This document shows, piece after piece, positions 54,609-63,793 of a DNA stretch of 64,000 nucleotides (its first letter is position 1; each line of letters opens with the position of its first letter). Source of the DNA: Eudromia elegans (Eukaryota > Chordata > Aves > Tinamiformes > Tinamidae); NCBI GenBank assembly GCA_003342815.1, contig PTEX01000488.1, positions 124,001-188,000 on the forward strand. Direction: 5' to 3'. The notes beneath the pieces were generated by a model. That model was not told the origin of the DNA and searched no databases. It was given only the letters and a program-made list of their open reading frames with translations. Both the position numbers and the translations under genes were made by a program.

Positions 54609-54634
54609 AAAAAAAAAAAAAAAAAAAAAAAAAA
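54609..54634. repeat. A26 homopolymer at gap edge
   Basis: Twenty-six A residues directly after the N run. It is either a real homopolymer that stopped the assembly or a low-quality contig end. Confidence 0.9.
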
Positions 54635-54741
54635 GCTCTCAAAGGGGTTTACTGGCATTGAAAATCGATCAATTTTTTAATTTAAGTGTATTTAATAAAT
54701 ACTGTTAACTAATTCAGTTAGGCTCATTAGTGTTTTCATTT

Positions 54742-54747
54742 TTTATT
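54742..54747 (-). terminator. CKLF polyadenylation signal candidate
   Basis: AATAAA on the minus strand, about 270 bases after the CKLF stop codon. It gives a compact 3' UTR ending about 0.5 kb before the CMTM3 ATG. Confidence 0.45.
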
Positions 54748-55015
54748 AGCAGAAGACAATTATAAGATTACATTTTCATATGTAGGGGGGAAAAAAGCCT
54801 TTAGAAAAATACAGTTATGCTTAAATCAACATTGGAAATACTTAAGTGCAAGAACTATTAACACTTATGAACAATACTTGTGGAAAGTATAACATACATT
54901 GGCAATTCAAAAGTGAACATACAAAAATGAAAATGCATGAAAATACAAATTCTTTGGAAGAACACAGTAAAACAGATGCCTTGCTGAGAAATAACTCTAG
55001 CTAACAAGGCAGCTC

Positions 55016-55120
55016 TCATCTGGTAGGATAATTCCTTTCTCTGGGTCCACTAAGGCTGATCTTGCGGAAAAGAACAACTGCATCTACAATGCACAGAACA
55101 AGCAACACAAGGCCAAACAC
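55016..55120 (-). CDS. CKLF: CKLF exon 4 (terminal coding exon)
   Basis: This exon has 105 bases including TGA. It starts VFGLVLLVLCIVDAVVLF, followed by RKISLSGPRERNYPTR. The acceptor is TTACTTGCAG. The tail is shorter than the human one. Confidence 0.92.
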   Translation of the reverse strand: MFGLVLLVLCIVDAVVLFRKISLSGPRERNYPTR

Positions 55121-57447
55121 CTGCAAGTAACAACAGTAAAGTTAGTTTTCTTATACCAGCCTCCTGTTACATTTTATAACCTCTTTTACTGGTAATGGCT
55201 CATCTGCAGCCTCTCAAAGAAGCAGTGATTATATCTCTCCAAGATGATTCTCGCTTTCTAAATATATGTACGATTTAAGACAACTGATAAATTAATTACA
55301 GTTAATATTTAACTGGCATAAACCTTTCATGTAAGCAGTTTTCTTTTGATGTGATAGTAACACTCTACACCCTGATTTTGTTTCATATTTGCTTGAAGAG
55401 CTGGAAATGCCTCCTCCTTGAAAGCTAAGCTAATGCTGTTTTATACAGGACAGTGCTTTTATCCAAAATGAAAATTCTCCTGCTTCTTTAAAGGCTGCTC
55501 TACTTAATAGCTTTGGCCAGAAGTCAACACTTGTAGAAAAAGACCTAGAATGAAAAAAAAAATTAAAAAAATACTGCCTGTCTCCTCAGAAGCTCTAAAT
55601 TATAAACATACCTGAAACTGAGGAAAGTATATATAAATATTTTAAAAACATAGAGCTTCAGGCAGGCAACTGGAAGGAAAAAAGAAGTAGGTGTTTGTAA
55701 GATGCTAACTCTCAGGATTCCTTGCAGAGGTGACTTAGCTTTTGCTTGTCAGTCTGGCTCCCCATACATAACGAAAACTTTTCTGTTCAAGCATGCCCAT
55801 ATTTTCAAATTGAATTATCTGATCTGAAAATATTATCTGATCTGCAAATATTATCTGATCTGCTGAGAAAGGCTAAGGAAGCTTTTCACGGAGAAAGCAG
55901 TTCAAAACAGTTTCTGCTCTAAGAATATGTCCAAGGGCAAGTCTGTTTCTCCCAGTATGAAAGACGTCAAATATTTTGCTCCAAATTGTTTTTTCATTTA
56001 GTCTCCTGCCTTCAATCAAATACTCTCCTGACTTCTGAGTTTAATTCTTCCACAACAGTTTTTTTTCCCTTGTTCTGGTCAAAATGTAAGCGTACTACAA
56101 GATTCAAATCATGCCTCCCTTAATAATTTCATAAATGAATTAGTAATTCTCCTACTTACTCCCCCAACCAGCGTCCCATAGTTTGTCTTGATTATTATGG
56201 CAAACAGGCACACAACTAGCAGAAACACAGCTGCAATCACTGAGTTGAAAAGATCCTGAAAAAAGTCAGTGGAAACAAAATATTTATTCTGTAACCTATA
56301 TATTATTATTTAGGTATATATTATAATATATAATAATAATTTAGGTATATAATATATACCTAAAGAAAAATATGAACAGTTCCCGGTGCGATCCATTAAC
56401 AGTTGTCTTACTCTATGAAAATAGGATTACATTAATACTCAGTTATGATCTATAGTGACACTCTGTGGTTTGATGTTAAAAAGAGCATTGACGACCTATC
56501 TCCATTTGATTTTTTTTTTCCAGCAGTGAAGTCTACCAAGTCAGGGTATACTGTGACACATTAAAACAGCAGATTAAAAAATGGAAGGTAGTAGAACTCA
56601 TTATTATTTAAATAAGAAGATATGTTTAATTTGTGATGGGTAAAATTGCAATAAAAAAAAAAAGAACTTTATTAGTGGATGGATTAGTAACTGTTGTAAA
56701 CATATTATTTTAAAAAGTATGCAAAAGAACATGATCTCTATCGGGCAAAACCAGTATCAAACGTAAGTACTACTTTATCTTTACAGAAATCATGACTGAA
56801 ATGAATGTAACTGGCTTCCATGTATGCTTCCATGCACAGATCCAAGTCATTTTGAAAAGGGCACCCCCATACTTACAGCCAGCGGCCAAAAGAGCCATTT
56901 CATCTTTTTATCTAGTTTTAGTAAGTACAGTAGAAAAAACAACAAAGTGATGACAACTTCGATGACCGCAAGCACTGTGTAGGCTTCGTGAGACCTTGAA
57001 GCAACAAAGCAGACGAACGTGGCCAGAGCCATGAGCTGAAGGAATAACAACAGGAAAGGGGCGTTCGCTGCCGTTAACCGTCGCTAACGGCGCCTCACGC
57101 TCGCCTCAACTTCCCGCCGCTCTTCACCCATCTGCGCCAACGGCCCATCTGCGCCGCTCGGGGGAGCCTCGCTCGGGGCCAAGCAGGCGACCGGGGGTGC
57201 CCCGGCAGCTGCAGCTCAGCGCTACCGGCTCCCCCCGCAGCCGTGCGGCTGAGGCGACAGCTTCCCGGCGCTCCCCGGTCTCCCGACACGCTTCTGCTTT
57301 TCCGCCGCAGCCGCTCCCGCCGCGGCTCTGGGCCGCCGACCCCCCACAACCCCGCGCGGCGCCTTCCCCCGACGCCGCCCCTACCAGGCGGGCGATCTTG
57401 ATGGCGCCGCGCAGGGAGCGCGGGTAGGCGCTGTCCACTGTCCCCAT
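55016..57447 (-). CDS. CKLF: CKLF (chemokine-like factor), MARVEL-domain protein, complete
   Basis: Chemokine-like factor, founder of the CMTM family. In mammals some splice forms are secreted and chemotactic, others are four-helix membrane proteins (established knowledge). Four coding exons join in phase 0 to 140 residues (human full form 152): 57447-57385, 57035-56877, 56255-56160 and 55120-55016. The diagnostic match is LKLDKKMKWLFWPLA (human LRLDRLMKWLFWPLL), then DLFNSVIAAVFLLVV, NYGTLVGG and VFGLVLLVLCIVDAVVLF. Helices are at about residues 22-36, 41-61, 77-96 and 107-123, with a short tail ending NYPTR. The first exon is MGTVDSAYPRSLRG and has no signal peptide. The gene is head-to-head with TK2 as in human and upstream of CMTM3. 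The main alternative would be a CKLF-like co-orthologue of CMTM1/2 ancestry. Confidence 0.9.
55121..56159 (-). other. CKLF intron 3
   Basis: A 1.04-kb AT-rich intron with canonical ends. It contains a near-perfect 18-base tandem repeat at 55814-55867. No other exon is seen. Confidence 0.85.
55814..55867. repeat. 18-bp tandem repeat, about three copies
   Basis: Units ATTATCTGATCTGAAAAT (55814-55831), ATTATCTGATCTGCAAAT (55832-55849) and a diverging third ATTATCTGATCTGCTGAG (55850-55867). The first two differ at one base. Each contains the TCTGATCTG core. Confidence 0.92.
56160..56255 (-). CDS. CKLF: CKLF exon 3
   Basis: This exon has 96 bases, 32 codons, DLFNSVIAAVFLLVVCLF to GTLVGG. The acceptor is TTTTTTCAG and the donor is GGA|GTAAGT. 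It has the same length as CMTM3 exon 3. It is symmetrical, phase 0. Confidence 0.93.
56256..56876 (-). other. CKLF intron 2
   Basis: A 621-base AT-rich intron with canonical ends. It holds an AT-rich inverted-repeat cluster at 56297-56363. No coding content is seen. Confidence 0.85.
56297..56363. repeat. AT-rich palindrome cluster
   Basis: The stretch 56341-56363 is a perfect inverted repeat with 11-base arms (TTAGGTATATA / TATATACCTAA) around one base. Similar TTTAGGTATATA elements recur just upstream (from about 56310), with TATATTATTATT in between. It could extrude as a cruciform or be a slippage hot spot. Confidence 0.75.
56877..57035 (-). CDS. CKLF: CKLF exon 2
   Basis: This exon has 159 bases, 53 codons, LMALATFVCFVASRSHEA to MKWLFWPLA. 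The acceptor is ATTCCTTCAG and the donor is GCT|GTAAGT. It encodes helices 1 and 2. It is symmetrical, phase 0. Confidence 0.93.
57036..57384 (-). other. CKLF intron 1, CpG-rich
   Basis: A short 349-base intron, mostly GC-rich and CpG-dense. The long minus-strand open frames here reflect composition, not a gene. Confidence 0.8.
57385..57447 (-). CDS. CKLF: CKLF exon 1
   Basis: This exon encodes 21 codons, MGTVDSAYPRSLRGAIKIAR plus L, then donor GTAGGG. The ATG has the context ACC ATG G (A at -3, G at +4), a strong vertebrate initiator. It lies in the CpG island shared with TK2. Confidence 0.88.
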
Positions 57448-57583
57448 GGTGGCAGCGGCGACAAGAGAGGCGGGGCGGGGCGGTGGCCGTTATAAGGCGG
57501 CGTGCTTTGCGCGCGTGGACGCGCGGCGGAAGCGCGTGGGCGGAAGCGGAGCCGAGTTTGTGTGTGCGCGGCGGCCATGGGCT
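57448..57583. promoter_or_regulatory. CKLF/TK2 bidirectional CpG-island promoter
   Basis: Only 136 bases separate the divergent CKLF and TK2 start codons. The interval contains tandem GC boxes (GGCGGGGCGGGGCGG about 57470-57482), two ETS-type CGGAAG sites (57527-57532, 57541-57546) and a TATA-like TTATAAGG at 57490-57497 oriented towards TK2. The surrounding CpG-dense region extends roughly from 57060 to 57800. Transcription start sites cannot be placed from sequence alone. Confidence 0.75.
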
Positions 57584-57729
57584 ATGTGGCGCCTCGGCGC
57601 GGCCTGGGCGCGGTGCCGGGGACGGCGCGGGCTCTGCGACCTCGCTGGGCCGGGGCCACCGCTGTCTCCCTGGGGCCCGTCCGCGGAGGGCGTGGAGTGG
57701 CCGCGCCCGGCCCGCAGCGGAGAGTGTAA
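57577..57729 (+). other. Upstream out-of-frame ATG/uORF overlapping the TK2 start
   Basis: The ATG at 57577 has G at -3 and G at +4, a strong initiator context, and opens a 50-codon frame beginning [11 protein letters not shown]. The last codon and stop are GTG TAA. Because exon 2 begins with the same GTAAAC as the intron, spliced RNA also reads GTG TAA. The frame overlaps the start of the TK2 leader frame, a layout that usually lowers main-ORF translation. Confidence 0.5.
57584..57725 (+). CDS. TK2: TK2 exon 1 (mitochondrial leader)
   Basis: Translation from ATG 57584 gives 47 codons plus one base and donor T|GTAAAC, rich in Arg, Trp and Ala. This start is chosen because its frame joins exon 2 correctly. 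A preceding ATG at 57577 (GCC ATG G, stronger context) is in another frame and would end at TAA right after the exon 1/2 junction. The leader is not conserved in sequence with mammals, so the start is less certain than the kinase exons. Confidence 0.75.
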
Positions 57730-60700
57730 ACGGCGGGGCGACCGGGAGCAGGGTCGGGGTCGGAATCGGGGCCACAGGCGCTGTCCGCACGGAAGGGCTG
57801 GAGCGCGTTATTGTTAATTATGGCAGCAGCTTGAGAGCCCAATTGCGTTTTTGGAGGCCGTAATCCGAGTGTAAAGGCCTTACAAAGCCTTTGCACGCGT
57901 AATTTTGAGCCGCGAGGCAAGCATCTCGTTTGCTTGTCTCAGTGGTGCTTTAAAATTTTATCCTGACTGGAGGCGTCATAGTTAAACACGCGGGAGCACC
58001 AGGTAGGGTCCTGGCTGCTTGATTTAAAGAAACGGCAAAAAAACCTCTCTGGTAATGACAAGTGAAGTGAGGAGCAAGAAGTGTGCGTGACAAAACTGCT
58101 GCGCTGGTGTAGGCACCCGCCATCCAGCTCCCTGGAGCGCAAAGGGCCATGCAGGGCTCGATTGCCCTGTGTCAGTATTCTCTGAATTATCACAGAGAAC
58201 CTAAAAGCCTTGAAGTTAGGAGGAATAGTGTGCTTATGAGTTGTGGAGGTATATTTCTTGATTTTAACTTTTTTTTTGTTTAATTCTAGGTAAACAACTG
58301 ATAAAAGGAGAAGATAAAAAGAAGGTAGTAAGTATTTGCTTTTTGCTCACAAAGCTATGTGAAGTGTGCAACCTCTCTTTATGATCAAAGTCTCTGCAAT
58401 TTTTGTCTGTGCTGTGTTTTACTGAGTGATGTCCAGGTGGTGGGTCTGTTACCAAGTCTTACTCAGTGCAAAACTCTATTTGACGCGGTTCTCCAACCTA
58501 CAGTAGAATGAGGAAGGACTTGTGGAATATATGGTGCTGGTGCAATGAGAAATTGCAGTATTGGGTCAAGTGTTTTATATGAATATTAGTAGTCCTGTAC
58601 AACTTTTTTTTTTTTGCATTTGTGGATTTTAGTGCCCAAATTGCTGTAACTTGAATCTAATTGTTTAAAGCTGTAAATTGTAGAAGAGCTGAAAAAATTT
58701 CCTTTATTCATTTTATAAACCTGTTTAGTTAAAACAGACTATTTAGTGAATCTTGTTGATCAAGAAATATACTTAATGGCTGTTGGAATGATACCTGCAA
58801 TTGGCCCTTAGTAGCAGTGACGAGCTGGGTGTGCTGGACCACAGCATGGCAGGCAGTGAGTGAACCTCTGGAGTCCTGGTAGGGGGAGGAGGTGGGATAT
58901 GGCTGGGTGCGTGGGCAGCTGGCCTTGCAGGGGGGACCTCAAGGTGAGGCTGCTTCTTGCTTGGGAAGGGCACAGCTGGAACATCATGTCAGGGAGAGGA
59001 AAAAGCATCTGTGGAGAGTTGCAGAAGCCAGATTTGTTCCAGAGGCTTCCTGTAAAATAGTCCGGTGACGCTATAAGGAAGTCATGTGCCTAGGGAAAAA
59101 GAACATACGAAAAAAAATGTGTGTTTACATATGCCATGCATTTCTATGCAGTAGCATATCTGGTTGTCAAAGATTATATTGTTTTTCATCAGATATGTAT
59201 TGAGGGGAATATTGCAAGTGGAAAAACAACATGCCTGGATTATTTTGCAGAAACTGCCAGCATTGAGGTACTGATTTTCATTTGCTTTATGTTCATTTAC
59301 ATTGTTAAGTGGTCGGTTAATCTGTAGGTTAGAGTTTATTGCTCTGTGATTTAGCAGCAATCCAAAATACACTTGTTGGCTTTCTTAGGTAACAAAAATA
59401 ACAAAAGTCGTAATGATGAAAAGTGTTGATGTCATATAACTGACAGCCTAGTAAATGGATCACTTTAGAAAAGAATAAAACTTTTATAATTTTTCTTGAG
59501 AGATCTCATATTCTCTAGACGGAACAGGATTACAGAGAAGACTAACTTACTGTATTTTAAACAAATTCAGATCAAACCTCACTGTCCAACTGTTTTAGTG
59601 TACATTAGATGTTAATATTTTTCCTAGGACTTGGGAGTGCTTTTGATAAAGTCTTAGGACTTCTTGTAGAAGGACTGGGTCCCAAGGTGCTGTTTGGTAA
59701 TTTACCAGTGATGATGCTTATAAAATAAAAAACTTGTAAGCCAAGGGATACCAAACTTTAATTTGCACATGGTGCTTTTTTTTTAAAAAAAAAAAAAAAA
59801 AAGCTTCTGTTTAGCTTATCTGTCTTACCAAATTCTCCTATGCCTGGCCCCACAGTATTACTGGAATCAGATAAAAGTCTCCTGTGATTTTTACCTATTT
59901 TGGATAGAATTTTTTTTCTCGTTAATTGTAATTGAACTTTAAACTTTTTTATTTTTTTACATCACAGAATTAAAGTGGAAATTCTTAGAATATCATACTT
60001 ATCCTCACCTTCAGTTTTTTATTTAACGAATATTATTCTCTGGGAAATTAATTTGTGAAGAAATGAGCAGGTCGTTCAAATGAAAGGCAATCGGTACTTA
60101 GCCACTCTTTCTGCTATGGAAGTTTACTCATATATGAATTATATCCAGACTTGTTATGTAAACAAGCCAATGGTTTACTTTGGCGTTTTAAAAGCAAAAA
60201 TATGCTTTGTTGTCAAATTTTCCTTTATTTTTTAGTAGCATCATTTATTACAATTTGTACTTTAGAATTGATGTCATTTTGAGAAGGGATGAAGTATCCA
60301 GAACATGTTTAGAGTACTTGGTTCAGTTACTTGGTCATTTAAAAATAATCCTAGACTTACATAGTCGAGGATTTCAAGTTAAAGCATGTTTAACCTGGAA
60401 CACTTTTTTTCATGTATATGTAGGGGTCTCTTCATATTTGTGTGTGTGTCTCCTTCTCCCTTTGTGTATGTACAAGGTTTTGACAGAACCAGTGGCTAAA
60501 TGGAGAAATGTCCGTGGTCATAACGTTCTGGTACGTGGCAAAAATTAATTCTGTAATCATTGTTCTTTGGAAAGGGCATGCGTGAGTTCAGACCAGTTAA
60601 TAAAACTAATAGGAAAGCTGTAGTTGCAGTCTGGTAGAGCTAAAAATATAGCTTAGTATGCAAAATTTTGTCTGTATTTAGGGCATGCATTAGGCACACA

Positions 60701-61944
60701 TTGCATGTAAAATGTGGTTTCAGCAACTCTTGATCTTCAGGTAACTTGGTGCTGATGACTGTTACACTCAGAACATCTATTTGCAAAATTACGGAACTTG
60801 ATCCTGGCACTGGGGTTTAGCTGCATGAAAGGGGCTGTAGAGAGGAGTTGAGACAGGTTACTGGATTGTGTTATTGAGAGTCTATCAGTGCACAAAAATA
60901 TATAGCAGAAATGTTCTCTTAATTACTGCATGTCTTTTAAGTGGCTCAACCTATACTTTTGTGTGATTGTGCCAGATAGAGAGTAACTCTGATTGTGAAT
61001 TGCATGTAGTGAGCATCCCTAATACCGTATGATGATAAAGGCTATAACTGTAATTCTCACATGTGTTTTGAGGAAAGCAAATAATTCTTGTCAATTTTGG
61101 TATCAGGAGCTTTAGTAGTTCTGTTGCTTCTAGCAATTCTATTGTAGTGCAAAAGCTCATGAAAAAAGCAACCTTTTTCTCCTCTGTTCAATCTAATAAA
61201 AAAAAAAGTCATCTGCCTTTGCTTTCTATCCCTAACGCCAGGGCTTAATGTACCAAGATGCATCAAGATGGGGGATTACATTGCAGACGTACATACAGCT
61301 TACCATGTTGGAACAGCATACCAGACCAATGGTAACTAACTCTGTTTTTTCTTTTAATTACAACATCTTGAGATGGTAAGGTGTAGCTATGGGTAATAAA
61401 TATTTTCTTTAACTTTGTATACAAAAATTAAGATGCTCTTTAATTCTTTGCTCCTGTGGTAAACATGAATTTGTGTAGTCCAAAGACCATGTTGATATGC
61501 TCAACACATGCTCAGGGAGACATGGAACATCTACTTCACACCTGCGCAGAGCTTTTATTTCCTCCCCTAATTAACACCTTCAACTGTTGGATCGAATGCT
61601 TCTGCAGTTATTTTTGAAACTTGCTGATGAATAACAATTTAGTTATGTGGGTGCTTAATAACACAGTGACTATAAGTGATACTAATAAAATTTGTTTTTC
61701 ATGTGTTTTCCCCAAAAGTGATCTTTTTTTTTTTTTTTAATCAGAAGAGTTAGAAGAATTGGAAGTATGTGTATTCTATAATGGAAAAGACATGCTGTGC
61801 AATATAAGCTTGAAAAGAAGCAAATGTGCTGGGAAATGTACTGGTTGGTGACTGTAATTTTATTTTGTAGATTTCCTCTGTAAGAATGATGGAGAGATCA
61901 ATTCACAGTGCAAAATACATTTTTATAGAAAACTTATATCAAAG
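57584..61944 (+). CDS. TK2: TK2, mitochondrial thymidine kinase (exons 1-6; 3' part beyond window)
   Basis: Thymidine kinase 2 phosphorylates thymidine, deoxycytidine and deoxyuridine in the mitochondrial matrix for mtDNA precursor salvage (established knowledge). Exons at 57584-57725, 58290-58327, 59193-59267, 60477-60530, 61242-61331 and 61871-61944 join in frame to 157 codons plus two bases. An Arg-rich leader without acidic residues at its start ([16 protein letters not shown]) fits a mitochondrial presequence. [17 protein letters not shown] contains the P-loop GNIASGKT at residues 65-72. [33 protein letters not shown] and [13 protein letters not shown] follow, the last including the ERS motif of the deoxynucleoside kinase family (141-143). 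The remaining lid and C-terminal exons are not in the window. It is divergent from CKLF as in human. Confidence 0.95.
58290..58327 (+). CDS. TK2: TK2 exon 2
   Basis: This exon has 38 bases, reading [12 protein letters not shown] after the split cysteine codon. The acceptor is TAATTCTAG and the donor is GTA|GTAAGT. The lysine-rich linker corresponds to human KEQEKEKKSV. Confidence 0.88.
59193..59267 (+). CDS. TK2: TK2 exon 3 (P-loop)
   Basis: This exon has 75 bases, [18 protein letters not shown] to SIE. The acceptor is TTTTTCATCAG and the donor is GAG|GTACTG. It carries the Walker A lysine. Confidence 0.95.
60477..60530 (+). CDS. TK2: TK2 exon 4
   Basis: This exon has 54 bases, [18 protein letters not shown]. 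The acceptor is GTACAAG and the donor is CTG|GTACGT. It differs from human at only two or three positions. Confidence 0.95.
61242..61331 (+). CDS. TK2: TK2 exon 5
   Basis: This exon has 90 bases, [18 protein letters not shown] to QHTRPM. The acceptor is AACGCCAG and the donor is ATG|GTAACT. Confidence 0.95.
61871..61944 (+). CDS. TK2: TK2 exon 6
   Basis: This exon has 74 bases, [18 protein letters not shown] then IENLYQ and two bases of the next codon. The acceptor is TTTTGTAG and the donor is AG|GTATTT. It carries the ERS substrate/phosphate-binding motif. Confidence 0.95.
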
Positions 61945-63793
61945 GTATTTATATGACTTTCTACTACTTACTTGGCTTAGAGATCTCCTGTTTTGTAATA
62001 GCCAATGAGCCTCTAAGTCTGTGAAACCTGTCAATTGCATGATGAAGTTGTAGTGCATCGTGCATAGGGAGTGCGGACATTATCTCTAAAGAAACCTGCT
62101 AGAATAAGAACCGTCTTATGTGGGCCAGACTTTAGTGTTCTTCAGAAGTACACTGTGTATTCAGAACCCTGATCATGGAAGTTATCTGCTCTCCAGCTGA
62201 ATACAGAGGTCCTATTTGAATCTGAGCAAGCAAATAGTGATTGCTTCAAAACCATGGCGATAGAGTGAGTAACCCTGAGGAAACTAGGCAGGCAGTGATT
62301 ATTATCCAGCTTAGCATCCAGGATCGCTATCACTTGTAAGTAGAATACTAAGCAATGAGCATTCACATCCTCTTGTTCTGTTGCTCAGATTTAGGTAAAA
62401 AGGAGAACTTCTTGCTATTCTAGTGAGTAAAGCAAAAGTATAAATTCTTTTTCTGTAAATAGTATTTTCTTTATTAGCCTTGTTTCCTTTTTCTTCACAT
62501 CCCATGCTCCTGAGCATAGCTTACTCATGGGTCCTGTTGGGCTTGTTTTATAACAAGCAGGCCCAGGTTATTTTGTTTTGCGGGGATGAGGCTGCAGCCT
62601 GAGATGGAAAGAAAGCATTTATGACCTGGCCTGTATACAAGCTGTCTGTACTAGCTGAAAGGCTGAAATAAAGCACTCATTGGCACTGTTTTTTTTTTGT
62701 TCGTTTATAATGCTGATTTTACATGAAAAGCTGTATGTTACAACATGGCTTTAAGGGATTTTTTCAGTGGTCCTCAAGGGCAAAAAAAGCTTCTTCCTGT
62801 CCTTGGGGAGAATGGCTGCATGCCACACAGTGGCATCTGTGCTTTGTAAGTGCTTTGTCTGTTAGAGAAATTGCCTCAAATGCTTGCAGAGAGGCGCGTT
62901 AAGATGAGAGACAAATGGGAAGAGACACTGCTTATCACAGCCTATATACAGTGGAAATACAATTGCAATTTCTTTCATGTTTTTAATTTTTTATTTGTCT
63001 TTTTCATTGTAGACAAAGTGCTTTTGTCTCAGAGACAGATCTTCATTGATAGTAGGCTAAGTCTGCATGCATCAGACTCTATATAAATTTTGTAATAATA
63101 TTTGAGACATCTAAGATGTTTGGCCATTTCTGCATTTTTTAAAATACTGGACAGCAAGCATTTGCTTTGTTTTTTTAATATGCTTTGTATTTTACTAGCT
63201 AGAAACCAGTTGATAAGTTCCTAATAGCAAATCAGATTATGATATTAGCATCTGGAAAATACTGTAGGTTAGAAAAAAAGGTTTATATACTGTATCTGAT
63301 TAAAAAACAGTAACTCCATCTCTCCTATGTCCTTTTTCATTTGGTGGCCAGAGTACTTGGAAAGCATAAGAAGCAGACTTCTTATATAACACTTTATGAA
63401 TATAGCCTTCCAAGCCTCCAATAAATTAGAGTTTAGGGACCTCCTAATTCCAAGATGTTTCCTTTGAAGTTAGTAATTGAGAATGATGTGGACAAACAGT
63501 GAAAGTACACTAATGAAATCTGTAGAAATTTTATCTAAAAGATGGAAGATCTACTTTTATTGCTTTTATACTTTCAGGAGAAAATTACTGCTTATACTTC
63601 ATGACTCATGAATGAGGAGCTAGATTATGAGTAAAACAGATGCAAAGCTGTTTTCATTCATACTGGAAAGACCAGGAGACAGGAAGTCTTTTGTCTTAGG
63701 AGACAAAAACAGCTTGATGTGTTTATTTGTACAGAGCACTTGGGAGAATGTGGTTGTTGTCGATGGGCATGCCAAGTGCAAACACTAAAAATG
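61945..63793 (+). other. TK2 intron 6 (partial)
   Basis: AT-rich sequence after the exon 6 donor. I searched for the next TK2 block (human SGKMPEVDYVVLSEWFDW) and do not see it before the window ends, so this is intron, at least 2.06 kb when the CR1 fragment is included. Only short chance open frames are present. Confidence 0.75.

Larger units (their letters stand above)
57726..61870 (+). other. TK2 introns 1-5
   Basis: Introns lie at 57726-58289, 58328-59192, 59268-60476, 60531-61241 and 61332-61870, all GT/AG. The first is GC-rich near its 5' end, the CpG-island shoulder. Intron 2 includes a G-rich patch at 58.85-58.96 kb with chance open frames on both strands. Intron 3 has a T8/A18 self-complementary run at about 59776-59803. 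No further genes or RNAs were recognised. Confidence 0.8.

Noticed and set aside
53989..54708. Long open frames of 162-226 codons on both strands
   Set aside because: They consist almost entirely of the N gap. Only the minus-strand MEQPEADS... segment (CMTM3 exon 1) is real.
57095..57920. Several 60-231-codon open frames on both strands around the CKLF/TK2 starts
   Set aside because: GC-rich CpG-island DNA lacks stop codons. Apart from CKLF exon 1 and TK2 exon 1 these frames have no family resemblance and overlap one another.
59776..59803. T8/A18 self-complementary run as a terminator-like hairpin
   Set aside because: Intronic homopolymer in a eukaryotic gene; no functional reading is justified.
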